DNA of 64,000 nt from Ferrimonas balearica DSM 9799 (GTDB lineage: Bacteria; Pseudomonadota; Gammaproteobacteria; Enterobacterales; Shewanellaceae): positions 1,178,001 through 1,242,000 of the forward strand of contig NC_014541.1 in assembly GCF_000148645.1 (NCBI RefSeq). Reading direction: 5' to 3'. The position numbers and the translations under genes were made by a program. How positions within the stretch are numbered: position 1 is the first letter of the stretch; every line of letters starts with the position of its first letter. Below the pieces are notes generated by a model, which worked only from the letters and a program-made list of their open reading frames with translations, did not search any database and was not told the origin of the DNA. Shown here piece by piece: positions 34,634-44,091 of the stretch.

Positions 34634-37183
34634 ATGCTCCCGAAACCGACCCCTAACTCCGGCCGACTCCGACTCGGCTGGTTGGCCCCGCTGCTGCTGA
34701 GCAGTGGCATGGCCAGCGCCAGTTCAGTACACGACCACGATCATGGCCTGCCGCCCCAACTGGCCCAGCGCGCCGCCCTGACCAGCCTGGAGGATGCCCC
34801 GAAACCCAGCCAGCAGGCCCCGGCCACGCTGGACTCTGACAGCCCGCAGCTGATGATGGCGCAGCCGATGGCGGTGGCGGCCTGTGCCGACCTGCTGCCG
34901 CTGAGCGGCCAGATCCTGGTGGACGCGGTGCTGGCCAGTGACGCCGATTGCCTGAATGACCTGTTCGACCTGACCGGCGCTGATGCCGGCACCGCCTTTG
35001 CCGAAGCCCGGATGATCACTCTGGCGCAGGCGCTGGAGCAGAGCGCCCGCAGCTACAACGGCAGCAACGACAGCGGCATTCTTAACCTGATTCTGTACCT
35101 GCGCGCCGGCTACTTTGTGCAGTGGTATCACCGAGACGACGTGGGGGAGTACGGTAGTGCCCTCTCTGACGCCAGTCTGGCGGCGCTCAATCAGTTCTTT
35201 GCCAGCCCCCATCTGGGGGACATCAACAACGCGCACGGCGAAGTGTTGTCGGAAGCGGTGATCCTGATCGACAGTGCCGGCCACAATGCCCCGCTGCTGT
35301 GGGTGGTGAAGCGATTGCTCAGTGATTTCGATGATCGCTACCTCGACCACTGGTACCTGCGCAGCGCCATCAATGGCACCTTTACCGTGCTGTTCCGCGG
35401 TCAATGGGCAGCGGGCTACGCCGAGGCCGTCGCGGCAGACGCCGAGCTGGTGTCGGTACTGGCGGCCCTTATCGACAACAATCCGAACCTGATTGGCAGC
35501 GACAACGAGTACCTGATCAACAACGCCACCCGGGAACTTGGACGTTTGCTGCTGTTCGGTGAGCCGGTCAAAAGCCGGGTCAAACCGCACCTGCAATCTC
35601 TGCTTGAGCGCTACAGCATGACCGGCCACGGCAGCGGCGTCTGGTTGGCGGCGGCTGAGATGGCGGACTACTACGACGACTGCGCCGACTACGGTGTGTG
35701 TGGTTATCAGGCCGAGCTGGAAGCTCAGGTGCTGGCCATTGAGTACAGCTGCAGCAGCACCCTGAGGATCCGCGCTCAGGCGATGACACAGGCGCAGCTG
35801 AGCCAGAGTTGTGCTGAGATGGCGGAGCAGGAAACCACCTTCCACCAGATGCTGGAAACCGGTTATGAGCCGGTGGCCGATGACAACAACACCGCCCTGG
35901 AGGTGGTGATCTTCGACGATTACGACAACTACGCCCGCTATGCCGGCACTTTCTTCGGCATCAGCACCAACAACGGGGGCATGTACCTGGAGGGGAACCC
36001 GGCTACCGAAGGCAATCAGGCCCGCTTTATCGCCTACGAGGCCGACTGGCTGCCGGAGTTTGAGGTGTGGAACTTGCGCCATGAGTATGTGCATTACCTC
36101 GACGGCCGCTACAACCTCTACGGCGATTTTGGCGATTCCATCAGTGAGGCCACCATCTGGTGGATTGAGGGGCTGGCGGAGTACATCTCAAAACTCGATG
36201 ACAACGCTGATGCCTTCTCTGTCGGGCTGAACAACCAGTATCTGCTGAGTGACCTGTTCGGCAACGATTACAACAGTGGCCAGGATGCCATCTACCGCGG
36301 CGGCTACCTGGCAGTGCGCTTTATGTTTGAGCGCCATCGCAGCCAGGTGGATGCCCTGTTGGCGGAGCTGCGGGTGGGGGATTACGCCGGTTATGCCAGC
36401 CAGATGTCGGCCATTGGCAGCAGCCACGACAGCGAGTTCAGCGAGTGGATGAACGACCCGGGCAGCGTAACGCCCTGTACCGACTGTAACCCGCCGGCCT
36501 GCAGTGAGGACGCCTGTGACCCCAACCAGCAAACCATGACGGCCGGGATCAGCAAGGTCGGCGTGAGCGGCAATGGCGCGGCCTACTACAGCATCTGGAT
36601 TCCGGAGGGCACCAGCGCCCTGACCATAACCAGCAGTGGCGGCACCGGCGATGCCGATCTCTATGTGCGCTTTGGCCAGTGGCCCAACCGCAGCGATTTT
36701 GATGGTGCGTCAACTCAGGTTGGCAATCAGGAGCAGGTGGTGATCACCGCCCCCTCAACAGGCGGCTACTACTACATTGCGCTGTACAGCGATAGGGCGT
36801 TTGAGGGGATCACTCTCAACGCGGAGTTTGCCGCGGCACCGCAGGCTCCCGATGGTGCCACCGACCCGGACAACGGCACCCTCCACAACGGCTACACCAA
36901 GCAGGGGCTGGCCAGCGACAGCCAGCTTTACTATGCACTGTTTGTGCCGGAGGGCGCGCAGGACCTGAGCTTTGAGCTGAGCGGTGGCAGCGGCGATGCC
37001 GACCTCTACATCCGTGCCGGTAACTGGCCCACGGAAAGCGATTGGGATTACCGTCCCTATATCGGTGGCAATGAGGAGCGGGTGACCATCGCGACGCCAC
37101 AACCGGGCACCTGGTACTACGTCATGGTGAAGGCGTACCAACCCTTTGCCGATGTGAACCTGACGGCGCGCTTTACACCGTAA
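34634..37183 (+). CDS. M9-type collagenase with two C-terminal PPC domains
   Basis: The protein (849 residues from ATG 34634) has a signal peptide (LAPLLLSSGMASA|SS), a large helical N-terminal domain, a zinc-metallopeptidase core with HEYVHYLDGRY and the downstream EGLAEYIS Glu, as in M9 microbial collagenases, then CTDCNPPACSEDACDP. Two beta domains follow, each with a SGGxGDADLYVR or SGGSGDADLYIR motif and YY(I/V) strands, typical of PPC domains. It is secreted and should degrade collagen-like protein. AAGGA lies eight bases before ATG 34634; ATG 34625 is the alternative. It stands inside the sugar locus without evident functional link. Confidence 0.9.
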   Translation: MLPKPTPNSGRLRLGWLAPLLLSSGMASASSVHDHDHGLPPQLAQRAALTSLEDAPKPSQQAPATLDSDSPQLMMAQPMAVAACADLLPLSGQILVDAVLASDADCLNDLFDLTGADAGTAFAEARMITLAQALEQSARSYNGSNDSGILNLILYLRAGYFVQWYHRDDVGEYGSALSDASLAALNQFFASPHLGDINNAHGEVLSEAVILIDSAGHNAPLLWVVKRLLSDFDDRYLDHWYLRSAINGTFTVLFRGQWAAGYAEAVAADAELVSVLAALIDNNPNLIGSDNEYLINNATRELGRLLLFGEPVKSRVKPHLQSLLERYSMTGHGSGVWLAAAEMADYYDDCADYGVCGYQAELEAQVLAIEYSCSSTLRIRAQAMTQAQLSQSCAEMAEQETTFHQMLETGYEPVADDNNTALEVVIFDDYDNYARYAGTFFGISTNNGGMYLEGNPATEGNQARFIAYEADWLPEFEVWNLRHEYVHYLDGRYNLYGDFGDSISEATIWWIEGLAEYISKLDDNADAFSVGLNNQYLLSDLFGNDYNSGQDAIYRGGYLAVRFMFERHRSQVDALLAELRVGDYAGYASQMSAIGSSHDSEFSEWMNDPGSVTPCTDCNPPACSEDACDPNQQTMTAGISKVGVSGNGAAYYSIWIPEGTSALTITSSGGTGDADLYVRFGQWPNRSDFDGASTQVGNQEQVVITAPSTGGYYYIALYSDRAFEGITLNAEFAAAPQAPDGATDPDNGTLHNGYTKQGLASDSQLYYALFVPEGAQDLSFELSGGSGDADLYIRAGNWPTESDWDYRPYIGGNEERVTIATPQPGTWYYVMVKAYQPFADVNLTARFTP

Positions 37184-37200
37184 TCGGGCACTCACCCACG

Positions 37201-37229
37201 AAAACGCCGGCTCAAAGCCGGCGTTTTTT
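37201..37229. terminator. bidirectional terminator
   Basis: AAACGCCGGC and GCCGGCGTTT pair around TCAAA with T runs on both strands (six on plus). It lies between the convergent collagenase and barrel genes. Confidence 0.9.
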
Positions 37230-37239
37230 GTTGGGTCGC

Positions 37240-38232
37240 TCAATCCACGTTATAGACAAAGATCAGGCTGGCGCCTTTCAGCGCGGAACCGTAATTGACC
37301 AGCAGGCCGACGCCCACATCATCCAGCAGGGGGACTTTGCCCCGGGTGTTCAGCAGCCACTCGGCGCTGAACTCATAGTAATAGTGGGTATCGAAGGGCC
37401 GCACGGTATCGCCGTTGATGTCGATGCGGCTCAGGCTCAGGCGGTAATCCTGGTCTGGCAGTCCGGCAGGGAAGGGGCGACGCATCGACACCCCGTTCAA
37501 CCAGCGCCACGACTCCGGGTCGGCCGACACCAGGGGGCCGGGCTCGTCAAAGGTTCGCCCCCAGGTGTAGGCAAACGCAGAGCGGTAGTGCCAGTAGGCC
37601 CGTCCCCGTTCAAACCGGTAGTCCACCCGCAGTTCCGGCTGCACCATCCAGGCGTTGACTTCAATGTTGGTCAGCCGGTTGTCCAGCTGCGGTTGCAGCT
37701 GGCGGGATACGCTGTTGCGGAAGCTGAAGTCATTGTCGTAGCGCATCAGGTAACCGCCCAGCCCAAACTGCAGCTGCCAGTGTTTGCTCAGGGGATAGCG
37801 ATAGGTGGGCTGAACAAACAGGGTGTAGATGGTGTCGTCGTTCAGGTCGACGGTGGCGTCTTCCAGCGGAAACAACGACAGCTCCTGTTTGGAGCGGACA
37901 TAGGAGAGGCGTGCGGTCAGGCCCAGGTCGCCGCCCTGAAACCCGGTCAGGTGCCAGCTCCAGGGCAGGGTGTAGACGGTCAGCTCGTTGCGCAGCTCCA
38001 CTGAGTTTTCGTCGCCAAAGTCCGGGTCATCGATGGGCAGAAACTCGTTGGGGTCGAAGTTCACAAACCCCAGGGTGATCGCCTCGGTGTTGCTGAGCAG
38101 CGCCGCGGTGCTGAACACCTCGTTGAGCTGTTGCCGCACCGCCTGCTCCAATCCGGGCAGCGTATTGGCCTGCAACGGCGAGCTGCCCAGCAGCAGGGCA
38201 AGGGGCAGGGCATGGCGTAAGCGGTGGCGCAT
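37240..38232 (-). CDS. outer membrane barrel, possibly solitary autotransporter type
   Basis: From ATG 38232 (AGGAC seven bases before it) the protein is 330 residues with a signal peptide (LPLALLLGSSPLQA|NT), then a short helical part (GLEQAVRQQLNEVFSTAALLSNTEA) and about twelve amphipathic strands with many Tyr and Trp. It resembles the lone autotransporter-like barrels of Shewanella and Vibrio that lack a passenger, though this is a weak match made by eye. Its promoter lies back to back with the operator-bearing promoter of the sugar transporter, so it could share control. Confidence 0.7.
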   Translation of the reverse strand: MRHRLRHALPLALLLGSSPLQANTLPGLEQAVRQQLNEVFSTAALLSNTEAITLGFVNFDPNEFLPIDDPDFGDENSVELRNELTVYTLPWSWHLTGFQGGDLGLTARLSYVRSKQELSLFPLEDATVDLNDDTIYTLFVQPTYRYPLSKHWQLQFGLGGYLMRYDNDFSFRNSVSRQLQPQLDNRLTNIEVNAWMVQPELRVDYRFERGRAYWHYRSAFAYTWGRTFDEPGPLVSADPESWRWLNGVSMRRPFPAGLPDQDYRLSLSRIDINGDTVRPFDTHYYYEFSAEWLLNTRGKVPLLDDVGVGLLVNYGSALKGASLIFVYNVD

Positions 38233-38355
38233 TAAACGTCCTGTTGATGTGGTGATAGTCGCCACTATAGCCGGGTCCGTAAGCGCCCGGCCAGCCTGGA
38301 TTTCTGCGCACCTTATCGGCGCACGCCACTGCACCAGCTCGGGGCAGTAACGGCA

Positions 38356-38404
38356 TGAATACGTATGCAAAACATTGTTGCCAGCCGGGGCCACTGATTA
38401 CCAT
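38356..38404 (+). promoter_or_regulatory. operator plus promoter of sugar-transporter gene
   Basis: TGAATACGTATGCA at 38356-38369, five bases, TTGTTG (38375-38380), 18 bases and TACCAT (38399-38404) repeat the layout found before the TonB-receptor gene. CTGATTACCATC is identical in both. The remaining bases of 38233-38524 hold no gene. Confidence 0.62.
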
Positions 38405-38524
38405 CGGTGAACATGCCGGTAACACGGCGCTGCGGCGTTTTTACGTTGTGGTTCGAACTTGTCTCGAAGTTGGCTAGGATAAGCCCGGCAGGTAAGCCCA
38501 AGATAACAATAAGAGGAACCTGGG

Positions 38525-40045
38525 ATGGTGAAGGAAAAACCCGATCTGAGCTTTTGGCAGATCTGGAACATGTGCTTCGGCTTTCTCGGTATTCAGTTCG
38601 GTTTTGCCCTTCAGAACGCGAACGTCAGCCGTATTTTTCAAACCCTCGGCGCCGAGATGGACACCATTCCACTGCTGTGGATTGCCGGTCCGGTCACTGG
38701 GCTTATCGTGCAGCCCATCGTGGGCCATTTCAGCGACAAGACCTGGACCCGATTGGGCCGTCGTCGCCCCTACTTCCTCTACGGTGCCCTGGCCACCAGT
38801 CTGGCGCTGGTGGTGATGCCCAACGCCAGCGTATTGTGGATGGCGGCCGGTATGCTGTGGATCATGGACGCGGCCATCAACGTGTCGATGGAACCCTTCC
38901 GCGCCTTTGTCGGTGACAACCTGCCCAAGCGCCAGCAGGCCAAGGGCTACGCCATGCAAAGCTTCTTTATCGGCATTGGCGCCGTGGTGGCGTCGATGCT
39001 GCCGTGGATCCTGGCGCAGTTCGGGGTCAGCAATCAGGCGCCGGAAGGCACCATTCCCGATACCGTCCGCTACGCCTTCTACGCCGGTGCCGTGGTGCTG
39101 TTTGCCGCCGTCGCCTGGACTGTGTTCCGCAGCCGCGAATACTCCCCTGAGCAACTGGCGGAGTTTGAAGCTGCCGAGCCTGCCAGTGAGCGCCACCACA
39201 GCGAGCGTCGGGACGCGGCCGCCTACCGCCGCAGCGCCCTGGCCTGGCTCAGCCCCGGCTTGTTGGCCACCTTTGCCATCTGGCTGTGGGATTGGCATCC
39301 GCAGCTCTATATTCTCAGCGTCGCCCTGATGGTGTTTGGCCTGCTGCAACTCTGGGTGGCTCAGAGCCGTGCCCGTGGGAGCGCCGACAATGGCATGGCC
39401 ACGGTAATGGATGACCTGTTCTCCATGCCTACCGCCATGAAGCAGCTGGCGGTGGTGCAGTTCTTTTCCTGGTTCGCCCTGTTCGCCATGTGGATCTACA
39501 CCACGGCGGCGGTAACCGGCGTCCACTTCGGTTCCAGTGACCCCAGCTCCGCCGCGTATAACGAGGGCGCCAACTGGGTGGGGGTGTTGTTCGCCGCCTA
39601 TAACGGCTTCTCCGCGCTGGCGGCAGTGGTGATCCCGGTGATGGTGCGCCACTTCGGACTGCGCCGCGCCCACCTGCTCAACTTGCTGCTGGGGGCCGCC
39701 GGTCTGGCTTCCTTCCTGGTGGTGTCGGACCCGACCCTGCTGCTGGTGGCGATGGTGGGGGTGGGCTTTGCCTGGGCCTCCATCCTGTCACTGCCCTACG
39801 CCATGCTGGCGGGGTGTCTGCCCGCCGCGAAGATGGGCGTCTATATGGGGATCTTCAACTTCTTTATCGTGATTCCTCAGCTGCTGGCAGCCAGCGTACT
39901 GGGGCTAATCCTGCGCCTCGGCTTTGATAACCAGCCGATCTACGCGCTGGCCATCGGCGCCGTCAGCCTGGTGATTGCCGGGGTGGCCACCCTGCGGGTC
40001 AGCCAGAATGGCGCGGCCCTCAGCCAAAGCCCCAGCGTGTCCTGA
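38525..40045 (+). CDS. MFS maltose/maltodextrin transporter (GPH/SLC45-like)
   Basis: The 506-residue inner membrane protein has about twelve helices. The N-terminal part (FWQIWNMCFGFLGIQFGFALQNANVSRIFQTLGAE) and the loop-2 motif GHFSDKTWTRLGRRRPYFLYGA are those of the SLC45/sucrose-maltose transporter group found in Shewanella and Xanthomonas sugar loci. It should carry maltose or maltodextrin into the cytoplasm by proton symport, linking the periplasmic enzymes with the cytoplasmic glucosidase. AGAGGAACC precedes ATG 38525. The amylase gene follows after ten bases. Confidence 0.92.
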   Translation: MVKEKPDLSFWQIWNMCFGFLGIQFGFALQNANVSRIFQTLGAEMDTIPLLWIAGPVTGLIVQPIVGHFSDKTWTRLGRRRPYFLYGALATSLALVVMPNASVLWMAAGMLWIMDAAINVSMEPFRAFVGDNLPKRQQAKGYAMQSFFIGIGAVVASMLPWILAQFGVSNQAPEGTIPDTVRYAFYAGAVVLFAAVAWTVFRSREYSPEQLAEFEAAEPASERHHSERRDAAAYRRSALAWLSPGLLATFAIWLWDWHPQLYILSVALMVFGLLQLWVAQSRARGSADNGMATVMDDLFSMPTAMKQLAVVQFFSWFALFAMWIYTTAAVTGVHFGSSDPSSAAYNEGANWVGVLFAAYNGFSALAAVVIPVMVRHFGLRRAHLLNLLLGAAGLASFLVVSDPTLLLVAMVGVGFAWASILSLPYAMLAGCLPAAKMGVYMGIFNFFIVIPQLLAASVLGLILRLGFDNQPIYALAIGAVSLVIAGVATLRVSQNGAALSQSPSVS

Positions 40046-40055
40046 GGAGGTGACG

Positions 40056-41729
40056 ATGATGACGGTACGTCCCCTTGCCCTGGTGATGGCCGCTCTGCTG
40101 AGCGGCTGTGCCAACAGCGGTGCCGGTTCGGCGCCCCAAAGCCTTGCTAAAAGTCAGCCAGAGTACTTTGGCACCGCCCACCCCTTTGCCAGTGAAGCGA
40201 TCTACTTCCTGATCACCGACCGCTTTGTCGACGGTGACCCGGACAACAACTACCCGGAGGATTCCGGCTGGGACCGGCCCCTGCGCTGGGACAATGGCGA
40301 TGTGGCCAATGTCGGCTTTCAGGGCGGGGATTTTCGCGGCGTGCTGGACAATGCGGATTACATTACCGAGATGGGGTTTACCGCCGTCTGGATGACCCCC
40401 ATTGTTGCCAACCCGGCGGACGCCTTTAATGGCGGCGACCCGATCCGCCGCCAGGGTTTTGCCATGGACCGCGGCAAAGCGGGCTATCACGGCTACTGGG
40501 GGGTGAACTTCTACCAGCTGGATAAACACCTGCCGTCGCCGGGGCTGGACTACGCCGCGTTTACCGGGGCGATGTCGGATAAGGGCCTGAAAACCGTGCT
40601 GGACGTGGTGATCAACCACGGCTCACCGGCGTACACCATGCCGGAGCCGCTGCCGGGCTATGGCCAGCTCTATGACGAGCAGGGCCGACTGGTGGCCGAT
40701 CACCAGAATCGGCCACCGCAGCAACTCGACCCGGCCAATCAGCCCCTGCACCGCTTCTTCAATACCGAGCCTGACCTGGCCCAGCTGGCGGACATGAACG
40801 TCGAGCAAGCCGAGGTGATGGACTACTTTGTCGGTGCCTACCTGAAGTGGCTGGAGCAGGGCGCGGCGGCGTTCCGAATCGACACCGTTAAGCACGTGCC
40901 GGCGTCCGCCTGGGCCGAGTTCAGCCGCCGCATCCGCGCCGAATACCCGGACCTGTTTATGTTTGGTGAGGTGTACGACTTCGATGCCGGGGTGATTGGC
41001 CAGTACACCTTCCCGGACAAGGGCGGTATGAGCGTGCTGGATTTCCCGATGAAAGCGGCGCTGGGGCAGATATTTGAGCAGGACGCCGGTTTTGAAGTGC
41101 TGGCCTCCACCCTGCACCTGAGTGGGGACACTTACGCCAACCCCTACGAGCTCACCACCTTCTACGATAACCACGACATGCCGCGGATCAACGCCAGCGA
41201 CGAGGGCTTTATCGACGCCCACAACTGGCTGTTTACCGCCCGGGGGATCCCGGTCATCTACTACGGTTCCGAGATGGGATTTGAGCGCGGCAAGGCGGAG
41301 CACGCCGGTAACCGCAACTACTTTGGTGTGGACAATCTGGAGGCCGCCCGGTCGCATCCCATCCGTCAGCAGTTGAGTCGCATCGCCAAGGTGCGCCAGC
41401 AGTCGGTGGCACTGCAGCGGGGCCTGCAACTGACCCTGACTCTGGAGGGGGACAGCGCCATCTTCTATCGCGTTTATCAGCGTGGTGATGAGGCTCAGAC
41501 CGCGCTGGTGCTGCTGAATAAGGGCGATACGCCGATGCCGGTGGCGGAACAGCGGATGATGCAGTCGGGTCAGTGGCGGGATGCCTTCAGCGGTGAGGTG
41601 GTCACGCTGGCCGAGGGCGAGGCTCTGGTGGCCGAGGTGCCGGCCCACGGTGTGCGGGTGTTTCTGCGCGAAGGCCAGATTGAAGGGGCCGAGCTGAACT
41701 CGGCCCTGGCGGCACTGCAATCCCGTTGA
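40056..41729 (+). CDS. second GH13 alpha-amylase, lipoprotein
   Basis: The 557-residue precursor has a lipoprotein signal ending ALLSGC (Cys18). GH13 motifs are DVVINHGSPA, nucleophile Asp in GAAAFRIDTVKHVP, Glu in FMFGEVYDFD and Asp in YDNHDMPRI. Trp-rich segments near residue 75 suit long glucans. GAGGAGG lies before ATG 40056, which follows the transporter stop by ten bases, so both are one operon. It differs clearly in sequence from the amylase at 29346, suggesting different cut specificity. Confidence 0.92.
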   Translation: MMTVRPLALVMAALLSGCANSGAGSAPQSLAKSQPEYFGTAHPFASEAIYFLITDRFVDGDPDNNYPEDSGWDRPLRWDNGDVANVGFQGGDFRGVLDNADYITEMGFTAVWMTPIVANPADAFNGGDPIRRQGFAMDRGKAGYHGYWGVNFYQLDKHLPSPGLDYAAFTGAMSDKGLKTVLDVVINHGSPAYTMPEPLPGYGQLYDEQGRLVADHQNRPPQQLDPANQPLHRFFNTEPDLAQLADMNVEQAEVMDYFVGAYLKWLEQGAAAFRIDTVKHVPASAWAEFSRRIRAEYPDLFMFGEVYDFDAGVIGQYTFPDKGGMSVLDFPMKAALGQIFEQDAGFEVLASTLHLSGDTYANPYELTTFYDNHDMPRINASDEGFIDAHNWLFTARGIPVIYYGSEMGFERGKAEHAGNRNYFGVDNLEAARSHPIRQQLSRIAKVRQQSVALQRGLQLTLTLEGDSAIFYRVYQRGDEAQTALVLLNKGDTPMPVAEQRMMQSGQWRDAFSGEVVTLAEGEALVAEVPAHGVRVFLREGQIEGAELNSALAALQSR

Positions 41730-41732
41730 GCG

Positions 41733-42755
41733 TCAGGCTTCGCCGCAACTCTTGCGGGGGACCAGTTGAGTGGGGATGGTGACGGAGCGCACCGGCTCGC
41801 CCCGGATCTGCCGCACCAAACTCTCCACCAGCTGTTCTCCGGCCCGTTTGGTGTCCTGGCGAACGGTGGTGAGCGGCGGCGAGGCAAAACGTGCCACCGG
41901 AATGTCGTCAAAGCCGACCACGGCCACGTCGTCCGGCACCCGCAGGCCCCGGGCCTGCAACGCCTGCATGGCACCGACCGCGATCAGGTCGCTGGCGGCG
42001 AAGATGGCATCGAAGTCGGTGCCACGGTCCAGCAGAGTGGTGACCGCATCGAAACCGGCCTGTTCGGTGGTGATGGCATCCTGTTGCAGGGCGGGTTCAA
42101 TGCTGAGTCCTGCCTCCAGCAGGGCCCGGACGTAGCCCTGATAACGGGCAAAGAACTCCGGATAGTGGTGCGAGGCGTTACCGATAAAGGCGATGCGGCG
42201 ACGACCCAGTGCAATCAGGTGCTGACTGGCGTCCTGGCCGCCCTGACGATTGTCGCAGCCCACCGACAGGCCGCGCCCTTCCGACAGCGGGCCCCAGCGC
42301 ACGTAGCGGGTGCCTTGCTGGTCGAGCTGTTTCAGCTTGGGCTGGTAGTCGACGTCATCACCGTAGCCGAGCAGGATGATGCCATCGGCTTTGTGGCTGT
42401 CCTCATAGTCGGCATGCCAGTCATCCGACAGCTGCTGGAACGACACCAGCAGGTCAAAGCCCTGTCGGGCGCAGGCCCGGGTAATGGAGCCCAGCATCGA
42501 CAGGAAAAAGGGGTTGATCAGGGAGTCATCCGTGGTTGGATCCTCAAACAGCAGCAGTGCCAGAGTGGCGCTCTGTTGGGAACGCAAGCTGCTGGCGTGC
42601 TTATCCACTTTGTAGTTGAGTTCACGGGCGATGCGCTGAACCTTTTCAATGGTCTCCGCTTTAACCAGCGGACTGTTGCGCAACGCACGGGACACGGTGG
42701 ATTGAGACACCCCAGCCAGGTGGGCGATGTCGAAGGAGGTCGCTTTGCCTTTCAT
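41733..42755 (-). CDS. LacI-family regulator of the maltodextrin locus
   Basis: From ATG 42755 the protein has 340 residues: an N-terminal helix-turn-helix (SFDIAHLAGVSQSTVSRALRNSPLV) with hinge (LNYKVDKHASSLRSQQS), then a periplasmic-binding-protein-like ligand domain. As the only regulator in the locus it is the best candidate to bind the three TGMATACGTATGCA palindromes; the central CG of these sites is typical of LacI-family operators. The in-frame extension upstream to 42974 lacks family similarity. It is convergent with the amylase (three bases apart) and divergent from glucokinase. Confidence 0.93.
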   Translation of the reverse strand: MKGKATSFDIAHLAGVSQSTVSRALRNSPLVKAETIEKVQRIARELNYKVDKHASSLRSQQSATLALLLFEDPTTDDSLINPFFLSMLGSITRACARQGFDLLVSFQQLSDDWHADYEDSHKADGIILLGYGDDVDYQPKLKQLDQQGTRYVRWGPLSEGRGLSVGCDNRQGGQDASQHLIALGRRRIAFIGNASHHYPEFFARYQGYVRALLEAGLSIEPALQQDAITTEQAGFDAVTTLLDRGTDFDAIFAASDLIAVGAMQALQARGLRVPDDVAVVGFDDIPVARFASPPLTTVRQDTKRAGEQLVESLVRQIRGEPVRSVTIPTQLVPRKSCGEA

Positions 42756-42863
42756 GACGTTTTTTATGGTTATCCAAGCGAAGACCGAACACGAGCCACT
42801 ATACCCCAAGCGAACCGGGGATAACATTGCCGGAAAACCGGCACAATCAGCTGAGAACGAACC

Positions 42864-43838
42864 ATGCAAAAGAACGAACTGACCCTGCTGGTGGCCGATA
42901 TTGGTGGCACAAACGCCCGGTTTGCCCTGGCCCATTGCACCGGGGCCGGCATTGAGGTCAGCCAGGCGCGCCACTTCCCCAGTGCCGATTTCGCCTCACT
43001 GGAAGCGGTGGCTCGGCACTACCTCGACACGCTGGAATCGGCTCCGGCACTGGATGGTGGTTGTCTGGCAGTCGCTGGGCCGGTGGCGGGGGAGCGCATC
43101 GCCCTGACCAACCTGAACTGGTACGCCAACGTCAGCGAGTTGCAGCGTCAGCTGGGGTTGCCGCGATTGGCGGTGATCAACGATTTTGTCGCTTACGCCT
43201 ACTCCATTCCGCAACTGCCGGACAGCCAGCGCCAGGTGGTGAAGCCCGGTGAGCCGATGGCCGGTGCTCCGCGGGTAGTGCTCGGGCCGGGAACCGGCTT
43301 CGGAGTGGCCTCGCTGGTGCCCACCGAGCGGGGCTGGCTGGCGATCCCATGTGAAGGGGGCCACATCAGTCTGGCCGCCACCAATGAACGTCAGGCGGCG
43401 CTGGTGGAGATCCTGCGGCGTCGCTTCCCCCATGTGTCGGTGGAAACCGTGCTGTGCGGGCGCGGGCTGGTGAACCTGTATCAGGCGATGGGGCAGCTGC
43501 TCAACCTGCCGGCACCCCTGACCACACCGGCGGAGATCACCTCCGCCGCGCAGGGCGGCCAGGACCTGCTGGCGCGGGAAACGCTGGCGGAGTTCTGCCG
43601 GTGGCTGGGCAGCGTCACGGCGGACCTGGTGCTGGCCCAGGGCGCCCGGGGCGGCGCCTGCCTCGGCGGCGGTATCCTGCCACGCATCGCCGAGTTCCTG
43701 CAGCACAGCGACTTTACCCAGGCCTTTGGCCACAAGGGGCTGATGACCGGCTATCTGGAACCGGTGCCGGTGGAGTTGGCACTGAAAAGCGATACCGCCC
43801 TGATGGGGGCGGCGGCCTGGTTCCGCGACCACGGTTGA
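42864..43838 (+). CDS. glk: glucokinase
   Basis: The 324-residue protein belongs to the E. coli Glk family: LVADIGGTNARFALA at residues 8-22 (phosphate loop), VINDFVAYAYSIP near residue 100, LGPGTGFGVA near 140 and EGGHISLAAT near 165. It phosphorylates glucose released by the alpha-glucosidases to glucose-6-phosphate. It is divergent from the LacI-type gene with 108 bases between. No clear palindromic operator is seen in that gap. Confidence 0.95.
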   Translation: MQKNELTLLVADIGGTNARFALAHCTGAGIEVSQARHFPSADFASLEAVARHYLDTLESAPALDGGCLAVAGPVAGERIALTNLNWYANVSELQRQLGLPRLAVINDFVAYAYSIPQLPDSQRQVVKPGEPMAGAPRVVLGPGTGFGVASLVPTERGWLAIPCEGGHISLAATNERQAALVEILRRRFPHVSVETVLCGRGLVNLYQAMGQLLNLPAPLTTPAEITSAAQGGQDLLARETLAEFCRWLGSVTADLVLAQGARGGACLGGGILPRIAEFLQHSDFTQAFGHKGLMTGYLEPVPVELALKSDTALMGAAAWFRDHG

Positions 43839-43845
43839 TGCCCCG

Positions 43846-43867
43846 GCGGCGCCTGTGCAGGCGCCGC
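43846..43867 (+). terminator. hairpin after glk
   Basis: GCGGCGCC and GGCGCCGC pair around TGTGCA, but the following T run is poor (TGTCACCTTTT). A weak terminator is likely. Confidence 0.5.
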
Positions 43868-44000
43868 TGTCACCTTTTGCTACCACATTCGCGGCGGTTC
43901 GCTGCCAGCTTCCCCTGTTTTCCCCCTTTGTCGATGTGTTTCAATAGTGTGACCGGCCGGATGCCGGTTGTGGGTAAGGCGCAATCTACGATATTTCCTT

Positions 44001-44028
44001 TTGGAATAAATGGGCTTGTTTTTATAAG
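44001..44028 (+). promoter_or_regulatory. candidate cysD promoter
   Basis: TTGGAA (44001-44006) and TATAAG (44023-44028) stand 16 bases apart in an AT-rich island before cysD. The -35 overlaps the inverted repeat TTCC-TTTT-GGAA at 43995-44006. CysB control is expected from the genes but the site itself is not proved. Confidence 0.45.
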
Positions 44029-44091
44029 CAATAATACGGACGTGTTGGCCGGTTCGCTGGCTTAGATAAACCCATTCAAGGAGCAGGGAAG

